Assembly: GCA_949152475.1 (NCBI GenBank)
Contig: OX424559.1
Span: forward strand, 13,919,809-13,983,808
Reading direction: 5' to 3'
Length of the DNA: 64,000 nucleotides
Source: Terebella lapidaria
Lineage: Eukaryota; Annelida; Polychaeta; Terebellida; Terebellidae
In this document: one piece after another, positions 21,170 through 33,153 of the stretch
Layout: each line of letters opens with the position of its first letter
How positions within the stretch are numbered: position 1 is the first letter of the stretch
Position numbers and translations under genes: made by a program
Notes under the pieces: model-generated
Seen by the model: the letters and a program-made list of their open reading frames with translations, nothing else
Databases searched by the model: none
Told to the model about the DNA's origin: nothing

Positions 21170-22057
21170 AAATATGAGTGAAAGTGACTCGATTGCTCAG
21201 CATAAACGTTCTCATGATGACCGCGAGTCATCGCATGGTAGCCCCGACACCACAGAAAGATGTCTGGAGCTACGTCAGCTACCCCGCCTTGCCTGCATCC
21301 TATCTTTTAGGATCGGCGGGAGCTCCAGCTGCACTTGGTCAGGGCGGAATGTTTGTGGGTTCATACCTGGCGGCAGCTGTCAGTTTTACTTCGCCCACGT
21401 CTGTGGCATACGGGTCTGCACTTGCCAATTAAGCTACGGGTAGGGGTAATGACTTGGTGATGCCGTCTTGCAACGCCAGTGGAGCCAGCTCGGCTAACCG
21501 GGAGCGCTCTCACACGACCAGAAGCTGGACCAGTCGTCATGGTGGAAGCGGTTCATGGAGATAATGATGATCTGGAGGATTAATTATTCCAGGTTTGGCG
21601 AACCGCGATGTATGAGGTTTGGACTAAGGAGAAAGCTGGGTACATCCTCGCGGGGAGCTTGGAAGGCAAGGCTCTCCATGTTCTGTCCTGTCTGCCGATT
21701 GTTTGCATCCTATCAACAACTGTAATGAATATCTGGATACCACCTTTTCGGGGACATTTTGTGCTTTGTTTTGTCATCTGGTGTGGACTTGTTGATGCGT
21801 GACCATGGCAAAAACTAACTGGTCTTTGACTCACATGCACCAAAGTAGCTCAGTGGAATTACCTCAGCTAATCTTCATAATTCACCTAGCAACAGGATTA
21901 TCTACACCAGGGAGGATCTATTGGGATTACGACCAACTACTCCTCCAGATCTACCTTCAAAACGTTTGGCAGCTGTCAATGAGATCTACAAATCTGTGAC
22001 TGAGTGTGTCCTTCGTTTATCGGCAAGGATTTATACCTACACGGATAAAAACAGAAC
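21170..22057 (+). pseudogene. Possible gag-like remnant
   Basis: Follows an LTR-family copy. One frame reads MYEVWTKEKAGYILAGSLEG then KALHVLSCLPI, which resembles the helical block of Gypsy Gag capsids. The rest is in other frames without clear motifs. Weak; could be non-coding. Confidence 0.3.
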
Positions 22058-22347
22058 ATGACCCTGACGGAAAGGGATGAATATGAGCAATCTCACGTGT
22101 CCAAAGTGTGTGAGTTTGTGCACCCCAGTCGTCAACAAAGTCTTAAGGGTCCCAATATCAGATCTGCAACGAACAAATCCCTGCCTATGAACAGATTCCT
22201 GGTTGATAATGACATTGATCTGGCAGCACTGACTGAGACATGGATCACTGGAGGTAGAGTCGCTCTAGTGTACAAAACACGACTCGGAATAAAGGTGTCA
22301 TCTTCAAACAGTGAATTGATCTCCCATTTTGAATACATGGACTGCAT
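22058..22347 (+). pseudogene. Second LINE, endonuclease fragment (left part)
   Basis: Reads RFLVDNDIDLAALTETWIT, then RVALVYKTRLGIKVSSS and FEYMDCI, the LTETWL and catalytic region of a LINE endonuclease. It is interrupted at 22347 by the BEL insertion and continues at 30625 in the same frame. Confidence 0.75.
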
Positions 22348-22500
22348 TGTGTCGCTGTTTTCGCAGTTCGCAATTACGCGTAAGTTCAAGCATTGAATGT
22401 TACTGTTCGCAATTTCCAAAAGACACGATCTGTCACGAGGCGGCACATATGGACGGACGCTCAGAGTTTGTTACTAAGTCTTTATTTTCTGTTGTGTCGA
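22348..22500 (+). repeat. BEL left LTR (truncated)
   Basis: First about 150 bp of the LTR, nearly identical to 30052-30203. It is joined abruptly at TGTCGA to pol sequence. Confidence 0.85.
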
Positions 22501-22942
22501 TGATTCTGAATGATCGGCCGATTACTGCTGTCAGCAACGATTCGAGGGATCCGGAGCCGCTGACACCAAGCAAGCTTCTGTTACTGCGACCCAACTCATG
22601 TATGCCTGCTGACATCTTCGACAAAGATGACAAGTATTGTGCCCGATGGTGGCGCCAAGTGCAATATCTCGCAACTGTGTTCTGGCGAAGATGGCTGAGG
22701 GACTACCTCCCAACACTGCAACTTACAACAAAATGGCAGACTCCACATCGTAATGTTAAAGTTAATGATCTTGTCCTGATTGTTGATGAAAACGCACCCC
22801 GAGGTCAGTGGCCGTTAGGCCGTATTGCTCATGTAAATATTGGTCGGGATGGGCTGGTACGCTCGTGTGAAGTAAGACATGGTAACTCGGTCAAAGTCAG
22901 ACCAGTAACTAAACTTTGTTTGTTAGAACAAGATATAGAGTA
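22501..22942 (+). pseudogene. BEL pol C-terminus, left copy
   Basis: Near-identical to 29396-29837: MILNDRPITAVSNDSRDPE, then the DUF5641-like tail WRQVQYLATVFWRRWLRDYL. No integrase core. Followed by the same 215-bp 3' untranslated stretch and LTR as the right copy. Confidence 0.9.
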
Positions 22943-23157
22943 AGTCATGTACCATTGTAGTATTGTAATGGATCAACCTTGAGTGTGTGTAACAGGTTAT
23001 GTTGTTCAGTTCATGAGTATGGGTTATATTGTAAATTTGGTACTATGTGTTCCACAAGGTATGTTCACACTCGGTGTGTTAATTGCTCAGTATTACACAG
23101 CTATGGTGCTACAGATTTATGTAAATTAATTTATTGTAAAAATTCATTGTTGGGCGG

Positions 23158-23470
23158 TGTGTCGCTGTTTTCGCAGTTCACAATTACGCGTAAGTTCAAG
23201 CATTGAATGTTACTGTTCGTAATTTCGAAAAGACACGATCTGTCACGAGGCGGCACATATGGACGGACGCTCAGAGTTTGTTACTAAGTCTTTATTTTCT
23301 GTTGTGTCGAATTTGAGTCGCCAATGTTTGGTTAGTATTATTTCCTTCTTGTGTAGTTCTTGTAGTGTCATATAAAAATAACCATAGGTAATATTTTGTT
23401 CAAGTGTCAGTTAAGCTCTGTTGCATCCTGTGGTCACCTTGTGCCCCCTTCATAATTCTGGCGAAATATT
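23158..23470 (+). repeat. BEL middle LTR (3' part missing)
   Basis: Matches the first 313 bp of the right LTR and then stops at GCGAAATATT. The remaining 260 bp, the primer-binding site and the leader are gone, replaced by the left arm of an inverted repeat. Confidence 0.85.
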
Positions 23471-23695
23471 CGCTTCGTTGGTCTCCGCTTGCTCCGCTGG
23501 CACATCGACACTACTCAGGGTTTTGTCATCAGTCGACATGTTCATCAATGACCATAACTTGTCACTTAACAGTTCTCAAACAAGACAGTTTGTGGTTCGA
23601 GTGACAAGTTATGGTCATTGATGAACATGTCGACTGATGACAAAACCCTGAGTAGTGTCGATGTGCCAGCGGAGCAAGCGGAGACCAACGAAGCG
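23471..23695. repeat. Perfect 95-bp inverted repeat at gag start
   Basis: Arms 23471-23565 and 23601-23695 are exact reverse complements, 95 of 95, around a 35-nt loop. The right arm contains the start of the gag frame (MSTDDKTLSSVDVPAEQAE); the left arm is an inverted copy of it. Confidence 0.97.
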
Positions 23696-25252
23696 AGCCT
23701 GAAGGTTGAGCGCTTCTTGTCGTCACGACGCAGCCGCTCTGCACACTTGGGGCACATCAACCGCCTGTACAGAGAGATAGAGCAGCTACTGCTGTCCTTT
23801 GACAATTACAGTGCCGTTAATGAACACACCTAGAAGGACAGTGGAGGAAGTTTACGACAGCCCATGATGAATGTGTGGAGGACTGTAGTAACGAGACTGA
23901 AGCGAGCCAGCTTCGAGAAAGCTATGAAACAGATCGACGGTGTTATGATGAATTTCAAGAACGTTTGTATGATTGGCGACGAAGGCGGGATGAGATAGAA
24001 AATCGGACAGACACGAGTTCCACAACGACAAGTCGCCACACTAGCTCGAGTTCATCATCTTCCGTCATCAAGAGCTAGAGCTGCAAAGCTCAGGAAAATT
24101 AAAGCAGAACTCAAGCTTAAACAGCTGCGGCAGAAACAAGAGCTGCGGCAACGTGCTGACGAATATGACATGGTGGCGGAGCTGGAGGAGGCAACACTCG
24201 AGGAGAGCTTTTATCAGCACGAAGCAGAGATGCACGAAAGGCGAGGGCCAGACATCAGTCTCGGTCAAGCTACAGCACAGTCAGACAAGGTGTGCACCAC
24301 GTCCAATGACGACGAGGTTCAGGCACGCACACCGCCTGCCCCTGAGATGACACAGACGACTGCCCTTGCGCTCCAGACACAAACTGCACCCTTGACAACG
24401 GCGCCTGGGCTCCAGACACAGACGCCTGCACCCTTGACATTGGCGCCTGGGCTCCAGACGCAGACGCCTGCACCCCAGACAGCTGCGCCTGCCCTCCAGA
24501 CACAGACGCCTGTGCCTCACAGGCCCCCGCTTCAGACACCCTGGCCCCAGTCGACAACCCTGGATGGTGGGTACCGGGGTCACAGTCCTGCGACGACTGC
24601 GACTACAGACCGACGACAGAACATCGCGCCACTCCGGCCGAACCAGATCACGTTCGTCGAAGCGATGCAGACGCCACCTTCCAGTACGGATGCCTTCCAT
24701 GCCATGACGAGTGCGATTCAACAAGGTTTCAACCTTCCAAAGCCAGAACTGATGGCCTTTGGGGGTGACCCGTGTAATTATTGTAAATTTATGTGTAACT
24801 TTGAAACCAATATAGAATGTACAATAACTGATGCCAGGCTAAGGTTGAGTTATCTGATACAGTATTGTGAAGGTGAAGCTAAAAGATGTATTGAGGATTG
24901 TGTGATGTTGTCACCTGAAGATGGTTATGTTCGTGCAAAGGGTATATTGCAATCACAATATGGTAAACCTCACTTGATTGCTCATTCACATATTGACCGT
25001 CTTGTAAATGGTCCGCTGTTAAGGCCTAATGATGTTCAAAGTGTGATGGGTCTGTCGTTGGACATGGAGAAATGTGAAATTACATTGTCTCAGCTTGGGT
25101 ATGTTGCTGACATAAATAACACAGAAAACCTGCGTCGTATTGTGAGACGTTTGCCAATGTACATCAGGTCTAAATGGGCTGAGAAAGCTAGCCACATCAT
25201 TGAAAGTGGTAATGAACCAAACTTTTCTGACTTGTTGAAATTTGTAGAGTAG
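23624..25252 (+). pseudogene. gag: BEL gag (DUF1759-like), two frameshifts
   Basis: Starts with ATG in the inverted repeat. The frame changes near 23830 and 24065 by one base each. A coiled-coil-like stretch (KLRKIKAELKLKQLRQKQEL) and a QTQTPAP repeat block come first, then the DUF1759-type core: PKPELMAFGGDPCNYCKFMC, RLSYLIQYCEGEAKRCIEDC and SQYGKPHLIAHSHIDRLV. It ends at a TAG, and a one-base shift leads into the pol frame. Confidence 0.85.
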
Positions 25253-25922
25253 AGCTTGTGTTGCAAACACTATGTATGGTCAGGATCTGGCTAGTTCGGA
25301 GTCGAAAGGTTCAGGTTCACGTGTTAAACATGTCAAGAATAAATTATCCAAAGGTCACGAGTTCAAGGCCACAACACTGGTCACACAGGCAGGAAACTCT
25401 GAATCACCTGTACCGAATGTTTCATCATTCAAAAAGCGTGAATTGTCATGTGTACACTGTAAGGAACCTCACAGGCTCATTGATTGTGACCAATTCAAAC
25501 ATCTGGATTATGACACAAAAAAGAATGTTGTGAAAAGATTCAGAATGTGTGAGAATTGTTTGAATTTCAAGCACAGTGCAAGAAATTGTCGTAAACCAAA
25601 TGCATGCACTGTATCGGGTTGTAATCAAAATCACCACTCTGTGATGCATCCTGATGTTGTTGGTTCTGATGAATGTGCCGGAGCCGCTGGTGATGATTCT
25701 CATGTTGCTATGGTGACTACGGATAATGTTCATTGTGGTGTCACAAATATTAGTTCACAACGTAATGTGTGTCTTGGTGTACTTCCTGTCAAGCTTAAAG
25801 CCAGCAATGGTAATGAGGTGAACACTTATGCCTTGCTAGACAGTGGTTCTGATGTTAGCTTGTGTTGTCAAGATTTGGTGGAGACATTGAATGTGCAAGG
25901 GAAACCAAAAGACTTCTCCATG

Positions 25923-26255
25923 ACTACTGTAAACCAACAGTTAAAACCGGTACGAGGTAGCGAGGTGACCCTGTCTGCCTGGGCACTAGATGGCTCAGAC
26001 AAAGTGATCTTGGATCGGGTGTGGACAGTAGATAAGTTGCCTGTATCTCTGCACAGTGTTCCAAACAATGACGACATCAGAAAGTGGTTTACTACTGTAA
26101 ACCAACAGTTAAAACCGGTACGAGGTAGCGAGGTGACCCTGTCTGCCTGGGCACTAGATGGCTCAGACAAAGTGATCTTGGATCGGGTGTGGACAGTAGA
26201 TAAGTTGCCTGTATCTCTGCACAGTGTTCCAAACAATGACGACATCAGAAAGTGG
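25923..26255 (+). repeat. 168-bp in-frame tandem duplication in BEL pol
   Basis: Units start at 25923 and 26091 and are identical over 165 bp (TTVNQQLKPVRGSEVTLSAW onward). It adds 56 residues between protease and RT without breaking the frame. Confidence 0.97.
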
Positions 26256-27666
26256 CCACATTTAACTGACATTTGCCTGCCAGAAATCACTGCTAGTGAA
26301 ATCATGTTGTTGATTGGTAGTGATACCCCTGAAACATTCTGGTGGTTTGAAGAACGCCGTGGTCGCCGCAAGGAGCCCTATGCAGTGCGATCCTTGCTGG
26401 GTTGGATGATAATAGGGCCCATGTCACAAGCACAAAATCGTCATCATGCAAATGTCAACTTTCAACAGTCAACTGATGAAATGCTACACCAGCAGTTAGA
26501 AAGGATGTGGAAGAATGACTTCAATGATACACCACAGACATCCAAACTGGGAATGTCTCAAGAAGACCGACAAGCACTGGAAAAGATGAACTCTTCAGTC
26601 AAGTGTATCGATGGCCGGTACCAGGTTGCATTACCGTGGCGTGATGATAACGTGAAGCTTGAGAACAATCGAGGCCTTGCTGAAAGTCGTCTACGGTCGC
26701 TCAAGAGGAAAGTGTTAAGAGATGAAGAGTTACACAAGAAGTACACAGCCACTGTCGAGGGTTATATTGAGAAGGGTCATGCACGACGACTAGATGTGAC
26801 GGACATACTGAATGTGGAAATGACAAACAAGCTATACTATTTGCCACACCATCCAGTACAGAATCCAAACAAGCCGAATAAAGTACGTGTTGTATTTGAC
26901 TGTGCAGCCAAGTTCAAAGGGACGTCACTGAACGATCATCTTCTACAGGGACCCGACCTCATGAATTCACTTGTTGGAGTCCTCATCCGCTTCAGAGAAG
27001 CACCAGTCGCTCTGATGGCTAACATTGAGGCCATGTTCCACCAAGTGAGGGTTCAAGAAGATGACTGTAATGCACTACGTTTTCTTTGGTGGCCTGACGG
27101 CGACCTAGGACGAGAACGCGAAGAACATTGTATGACTGTGCATCTGTTTGGTGCGACTAGTAGTCCAAGCTGCACTACTTACTGCTTGAGAAGGACGGCC
27201 CAAGATTTCAAAGATGAGTTTAGTGAAGACACGGTCCGGACTGTAGAACGGAACTTCTACGTGGATGACTGCCTGAAGTCCGTCAACAACGTGTCACAAG
27301 CCATACAACTTGCATCAGAATTACAGGGTCTGCTAACGAAGGTGGATTCAGACTTACTAAGTGGATCAGCAACAACTTAAAAGTCTTGAACAGTATTCCA
27401 AGCTCGGAAAGGGCTCCCTCAGTTGTAAATCTGGACCTAGATGATGGACTCCCTGTTGAGCGAACCTTAGGAGTGCTATGGGACGTCAACACAGATAAGT
27501 TCAAGTTCAATGTCAAGGTGAAAGAGAAGCCCAAATCTAGGCGAGGCATCCTTTCCATCACAAGTTCTGTATATGACCCCCTGGGATTTGTGGCTCCAGC
27601 TGTGCTGGATGCGAAGCTAATACTTCAGAGACTGTGCCAACTAGGGCTTGGATGGGACGACGAGAT

Positions 27667-27694
27667 TCAAGAACGTTGGATCAAGAACGTTGGA
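27667..27694 (+). repeat. 14-bp tandem duplication causing a frameshift
   Basis: TCAAGAACGTTGGA occurs at 27667-27680 and again at 27681-27694. Because 14 is not a multiple of three it shifts the pol frame before the RNase H-like part. Confidence 0.95.
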
Positions 27695-30051
27695 CCTCCT
27701 GGCTGAATTCTCTAACGAGCCTAGGCGAGATCACTATTCCAAGATGCCTGCTAGTAGCTAAACAACATGAAGTAACTCTGATCGAACTACATTACTTTGC
27801 AGATGCCTCAGAGTATGCATACGGGGCTGCAGCCTACATACGTTTTGTCCATATCGACGGAAGCATGACATGTAGTTTCTTGCTGGGGAAGTCGAGATTA
27901 GCACCCTTGAAGATTTGTCAGTTCCCCGCCTTGAGCTCTCAGCTGCAGTGTTAGCATGTCGACTACACAAGATAGTACAACTGGAGCTTGACATGAGGCC
28001 AAACAGTGTTGTGTTCTGGACAGATTCATCTATCGTTCTAGGATACATACGCAACAAGTCAAGGCGATTCAAGACGTTTGTGGCGAATCGTCTGAGTGAA
28101 ATACATGACTCATCTGAAAGTCGGCAGTGGCGTCATGTACTTTCCGAACACAATCCCGCAGATGTTGCGTCGAGAGGCGCTGCAGCGAATGACGCCGTGA
28201 AGCTTGGCATGTGGCTGAATGGACCAAACTTTCTTCTGAGTGATGAGCGATTGTGGCCAAAACAGTTAACAACTCTGGAGGTCTCTGAGAATGACACTGA
28301 AGTGAAGGGAGATGTTGTTCATGTCTACAGTGTTGAGACATCAGCCACACTCGATGATGTGATTCAACAGTTCTCGAGTTGGTACCGGCTTCAGAAGGCA
28401 TTTGTCTGGCTTCACAGATTCAAGAGCTACTGTTGTCACAAGTATTTGGCTAAAGATGTAGCTGTCCAAACAGGTCCAATAACAGTCCAAGAGATGGAAG
28501 AGGCTAGCCAGAGCATTGTGGGCCGTGCACAGCTACACACCTACACAAGTGAGATTGTACAGCTACGGAAGTCTGCTGGTCTGGTGGCAAGGTCAAGTCC
28601 ACTGGTCAAGCTCTGTCCAGTCTATGAAAATAATCTACTGAGAGTTGGCGGTCGACTGAGAAATGCAAACATCAAGTATGAAATCAAACATCCAATTATA
28701 TTGCCGGGGAGACACCACGTAACTGACCTCATCATACGCCAACAGCATGAAGCTGTGGGACATTCTGGGCTCCAGCACACCTTGTCACAGACCAGAATCA
28801 AGTACTGGATAGTCCAGGGACGGAATGCAGTGAAACGAGTCCTCAGTCGATGTTTCGATTGCAAGCGTAGATGTCAGGCTCCAATGAAGCAGAAGATGGG
28901 AGGTCTCCCAGTTGAACGTGTTACACCAGACGAGCCACCGTTTACATGCGTCGGCATTGACTACTTCGGTCCATTGTATGTCAAGTTCAGAAGAGGCCAG
29001 TGTAAGCGGTATGGATGTATCTTCACATGTCTCACAACCCGTGCAGTTCATATCGAGATTGCACACACTCTAGACACAGACTCGTTTCTTGGAACTTTCC
29101 TCCGATTTATCAGTCGAAGAGGGCGGCCACGTAAAATCTTCAGTGACAATGGTACAAACCTAACTAGCGGTGAGCGAGAACTGAATGAGGCAATCAGGAG
29201 CTGGAATCAGGCCAAGATAAACACAGACCTTCTCCAGAAAGGTATAGAGTGGCACTTCAACCCCCCTCTTGGTAGCCACATGGGAGGAGTCTGGGAGAGA
29301 CTCATCAGATCGACAAGGAAGATTCTCCGGGTGTTAGTCAAGGAACAGCTTCTCAAGGATGAGTCTCTGTTAACATTCATGGCCGAGGTGGAGATGATTC
29401 TGAATGATCGGCCGATTACTGCTGTCAGCAACGATTCGAGGGATCCGGAGCCGCTGACACCAAGCAAGCTTCTGTTACTGCGACCCAACTCATGTATGCC
29501 TGCTGGCATCTTCGACAAAGATGACAAGTATTGTGCCCGATGGTGGCGCCAAGTGCAATATCTCGGAACTGTGTTCTGGCGAAGGTGGCTGAGGGACTAC
29601 CTCCCAACTCTGCAACTTACAACAAAATGGCAGACTCCACATCGTAATGTTAAAGTTAATGATCTTGTCCTGATTGTTGATGAAAACGCACCCCGAGGTC
29701 AGTGGTCGTTAGGCCGTATTGCTCATGTAAATATTGGTCGGGATGGGCTGGTACGCTCGTGTGAAGTAAGACATGGTAACTCGGTCAAAGTCAGACCAGT
29801 AACTAAACTTTGTTTGTTAGAACAAGATATAGAGTAAGTCATGTACCATTGTAGTATTGTAATGGATCAACCTTGAGTGTGTGTAACAGGTTATGTTGTT
29901 CAGTTCATGAGTATGGGTTATATTGTAAATTTGGTACTATGTGTTCCAAAAGGTATGTTCACACTCGGTGTGTTAATTGCTCAGTATTACACAGCTATGG
30001 TGCTACAGATTTATGTAAATTAATTTATCGTAAAAATTCATTGTTGGGCGG

Positions 30052-30624
30052 TGTGTCGCTGTTTTCGCAGTTCGCAGTTACGCGTAAGTTCAAGCATTGA
30101 ATGTTACTGTTCGCAATTTCCAAAAGACACGATCTGTCACGAGGCGGCACATATGGACGGACGCTCAGAGTTTGTTAATAGTCTTTATTTTCTGTTGTGT
30201 CGAATTTGAGTCGCCAATGTTTCGTTAGTATTATTTCCTTCTTGTGTAGTTCTTGTAGTGTCATATAAAAATAACCATAGGTAATATTTTGTTCAAGTGT
30301 CAGTTAAGCTCTGTTGCATCCTGTGGTCACCTTGTGCGCCCTTCATAATTCTGGCGAAATATTTTTCGTGTATTTGATAGTCCAAACGTAGACTTGTTGT
30401 TGGTCAATTGTTGGTTTCTGAAGAGGTTTGTTTATTTGCTGTTAACAGTTAACGTACATATTGAACTGTAACTGACTTCTGGGAACTTTGTTTGTTCCAG
30501 AGAACCGTCACCACCACCTCACAGTCATCGTTGTGGTATTCTGTGGTATTCATATCGACGAATAAACTCATGGCGTGTTACTCTATGATTGGCTTCTATT
30601 GGACTTTGAGTGCAATACACAACA
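30052..30624 (+). repeat. BEL right LTR (complete, 573 bp)
   Basis: Starts TGTGTCGCTG after a 215-bp 3' untranslated stretch and ends ACACAACA before the TGCAT target duplication. The only full-length LTR copy in the pair. Confidence 0.88.
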
Positions 30625-30765
30625 TGCATTCTTAGTTCAAATGGGATATCTGTTAGAGTGATTGTCTTACACAGACCACCCCATCCAGAGCAAATGAATC
30701 TAAAACCAGTACGTTTCTTTAAACAATGGGGCTCGATCCTGTCAGACCCAATCACTGCACTGCAT
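30625..30765 (+). pseudogene. Second LINE, endonuclease fragment (right part)
   Basis: Continues directly from 22347 with SSNGISVRVIVLHRPPHPEQ and RFFKQWGSILSD, the next conserved block of a LINE endonuclease. It ends near 30765. Confidence 0.8.
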
Positions 30766-30954
30766 CACAGTTGGCTCCATGGTCTTTCCCGGCCTGCCAG
30801 GAACAGGCTATGGAGGCCAACCATCAGTGGGTTGGTCTGCCCGCGTCACCCCGTGACGCCGGCACATGCAGTTTCATCCGCTGCATCATGCCCATCTTCG
30901 GATAAGTATAACATGGAAGAGTATGACGCCCGCTATCCCAGTTCCTAGTGGAAT

Positions 30955-31492
30955 AGGTCCGCTCACCGAGGGTCATCGTGAGCATAGGTACTTACTTTAG
31001 AACGTTAACCAGGTAGCAGTCCGCTGAGCGAGCCCGGCCGGTAGGACACCAATCAGATATAGCATCATCACTGTGGTGTTAACTGTTTCTGGCCGGCTCG
31101 CTGACGGTCCGCCATGGGGATAGAACCATGGACAGCCCAATGGTCTGCAAGAGCCTGTGTCGCACCATCCCGGGGCAAGAGACCGATCCCCCTGGCCCCC
31201 CTCCTGGGCCCCCTATTTGGAAGTGATCCCCAGGGCCCTCGCGGGCCTACTTAGCCATTGAGTGGAGACGTAGAGCTCACAGTAGGCAAGGCGGGCTGGG
31301 AGTATTTATACTACCAGTGCACGAGGTACAAGGGATGAAGTAAGACCATTGTTCTAGTATAGTGGATGGATAAAAGACAATATGTCACTAAGCGATGCAC
31401 ATGCTTCGAATCTGAAGCGGCCTAAACAGGTGAGGTAAGGTGTTTGATAATAGCCGAAACTCCTGTCGCAATCTTTGGGGTGAATCACCACA
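30955..31492 (-). repeat. LTR-family copy, inverted
   Basis: Reverse complement of 20459-21060 with moderate divergence: TGTGGTGATTCACCCC at the outer end, GTTAACTGTTTCTGGCCGG, and a CATCCCGGGG block also shared with the solo LTR near 13590. With 20459 it forms a pair of inverted copies 10 kb apart. Confidence 0.7.
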
Positions 31493-33150
31493 TTACCCCT
31501 TTCTCACAAACACCCCAAAACATGACGGAAGCATTGCATGGCAGAACTAGAAGGAAGCAAGTTGAGTGGCACCCACAAGTCGCGACGCAATAGACTCAGA
31601 CCCTAAGGGTCTGTTTTGGAAAAATGGGGACTAACGGACTAACGGACTATACTGAAACGCGCTCTACAATTTGGATTAAACCCTAGTAAATAAGCTCAAA
31701 TTTTGAAAGAGGTGTTCCAGGAAGGGTGATGACCTAGGAAGGTGATCCGCCAAAAGGGACGGTGTGCCAAGTCTCTGGAATACTTTTACAGTTAAATTTT
31801 AAAATTAAAAAAATTTGTAAAATGACACACCGAGTGACCAAAGTGGGTAGTACCTCTAAAAAGGGGTTGCCGGCTGCCCTTGCCAGCCGGCACGTCGGAT
31901 CTGCAGAGATTCAAGGCATGGCAAAGATGTAGGAAGCGACTCCGGGAAGTCCGCGTGGACGTATCCACGAACAGCCGTCTTCCACCATCAAGAACACAAC
32001 CAAAAACTCAACACGGCAAGTCGTGTGACACCAGTTCCTGCATAATATCTGGTCGGCCAGTGCAGAGACGATACGGACGCGTACATATGGATGAACATTC
32101 GCAAATGCAGACGCTGGCGAACATACACACATCTCTAGACACGGCCCACACTCGGAGCACACAACTGGTAAAACACACACATCCCTAAACACCAGCTGCG
32201 CCAGACCCCATGGGATCCGGCGCCGCAGCAGCCTATGAGGTGTGAGCGGCACAACGTAAATGCGCAAATAACTGATGATTAAGTAAACCATGTGTACAAC
32301 ATTTTACATACGCATATATATGCAACAAATATGACAGCAATTCTACCCACGCAGCAGTGCATGCTGTGTCTCTGTAGACTTCTGTCCCCGGTCATAATGA
32401 CACACTGCCTGGATCAAAATACAAACACTGTAAAATCATGCGGGGGCAGGCATTTCCCTCAAGTAACTCGAAATCAAACCGTGAATACGGGTAGAGAAAG
32501 AAAATTTCTATCCCGGCGGACCTTGCAAATAACATTTACAAGTGAAAACATCTGTCTTTAGCTCTAGCTGTGGCGCTGGCAGTCAATGACGAGAAATTAT
32601 CGCTCGCTCCCAGCAAAGTAGAAATTGTGCCTAAATTTACAATAGTACAAACACTTGTGGGTGGAATGAATATGCTAGATGAAAACAACTATAAATTGTC
32701 TTTCTCCAGTCTTTTTCAACATACACATTACACCGCAACTGCCAAAATGAAAACAATTCCTTACACCCCTCTTTCGAGAGCGGAAAACACCTGACCCTCC
32801 GCACTAGGAAGGAAATTTAACAAACTTATCTCAATTGTTTCATTCATTGAGCAAGAACAGAGACTTTCCGGAGATTTGCCACATACTTGTGGTTTAAATA
32901 AACCACTCACAAATAATAACATGAGATAGATAAATAAATATAAACACTCCCCTTAGCCGATGTTTAAGGCGAACGCCTATGCCCATTGGCAGTCTTAAAG
33001 ACATTTGATCTCCATGTGGACGTTTGTGACGCGCCCACTAGCAACCCCAACGTACAATAAAGCCACCGAGTCATGTAACGTTCAAACCTAGATCCCAACG
33101 AGACAATCAGAGATTGCAGACCCTCGCCCTTCAGATTTAGTAACTAAAAT
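31493..33150. other. Non-coding with two small hairpins
   Basis: No gene recognised. CAGACCC-taa-GGGTCTG near 31600 and GCCGGCTG-CCCTTGC-CAGCCGGC near 31870 are perfect or near-perfect hairpins. The open frame 31880-32188 has no recognisable domain. Confidence 0.45.
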
Positions 33151-33153
33151 TAG

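Larger units (their letters stand above)
25253..29837 (+). pseudogene. pol: BEL/Pao pol polyprotein, multiply frameshifted
   Basis: Domains in order: zinc knuckle CENCLNFKHSARNC (about 25548), aspartic protease YALLDSGSDVSL (about 25828), RT with VRVVFDCAAKFKGTSLNDHL, MANIEAMFHQVRV and active site FYVDDCL (about 27256), RNase H-like ELHYFADASEYAYGAA and FWTDSSIVLGYI, integrase with HSGLQHTLSQTRIKYW, the Asp in GIDYFGPL, the Asp in FSDNGTN and the Glu in GGVWERLIR, and a DUF5641 tail. These motifs are specific to BEL/Pao. Frames break near 27340, 27690 and 27910. A 168-bp duplication and a 14-bp duplication are present. Catalytic residues themselves are kept. Confidence 0.92.
22348..30624 (+). 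mobile_element. BEL/Pao retrotransposon tandem pair
   Basis: Three LTR copies in direct orientation (22348-22500 partial, 23158-23470 partial, 30052-30624 complete, 573 bp) with two internal regions: a short one holding only the pol C-terminus and a long one with gag-pol. The outer ends TGTGTCGCTG and ACACAACA are flanked by TGCAT on both sides (22343-22347 and 30625-30629). Removing the block restores the LINE reading frame. The tandem arrangement fits unequal recombination between elements followed by deletion. At least six frame lesions make it non-functional. Confidence 0.9.
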
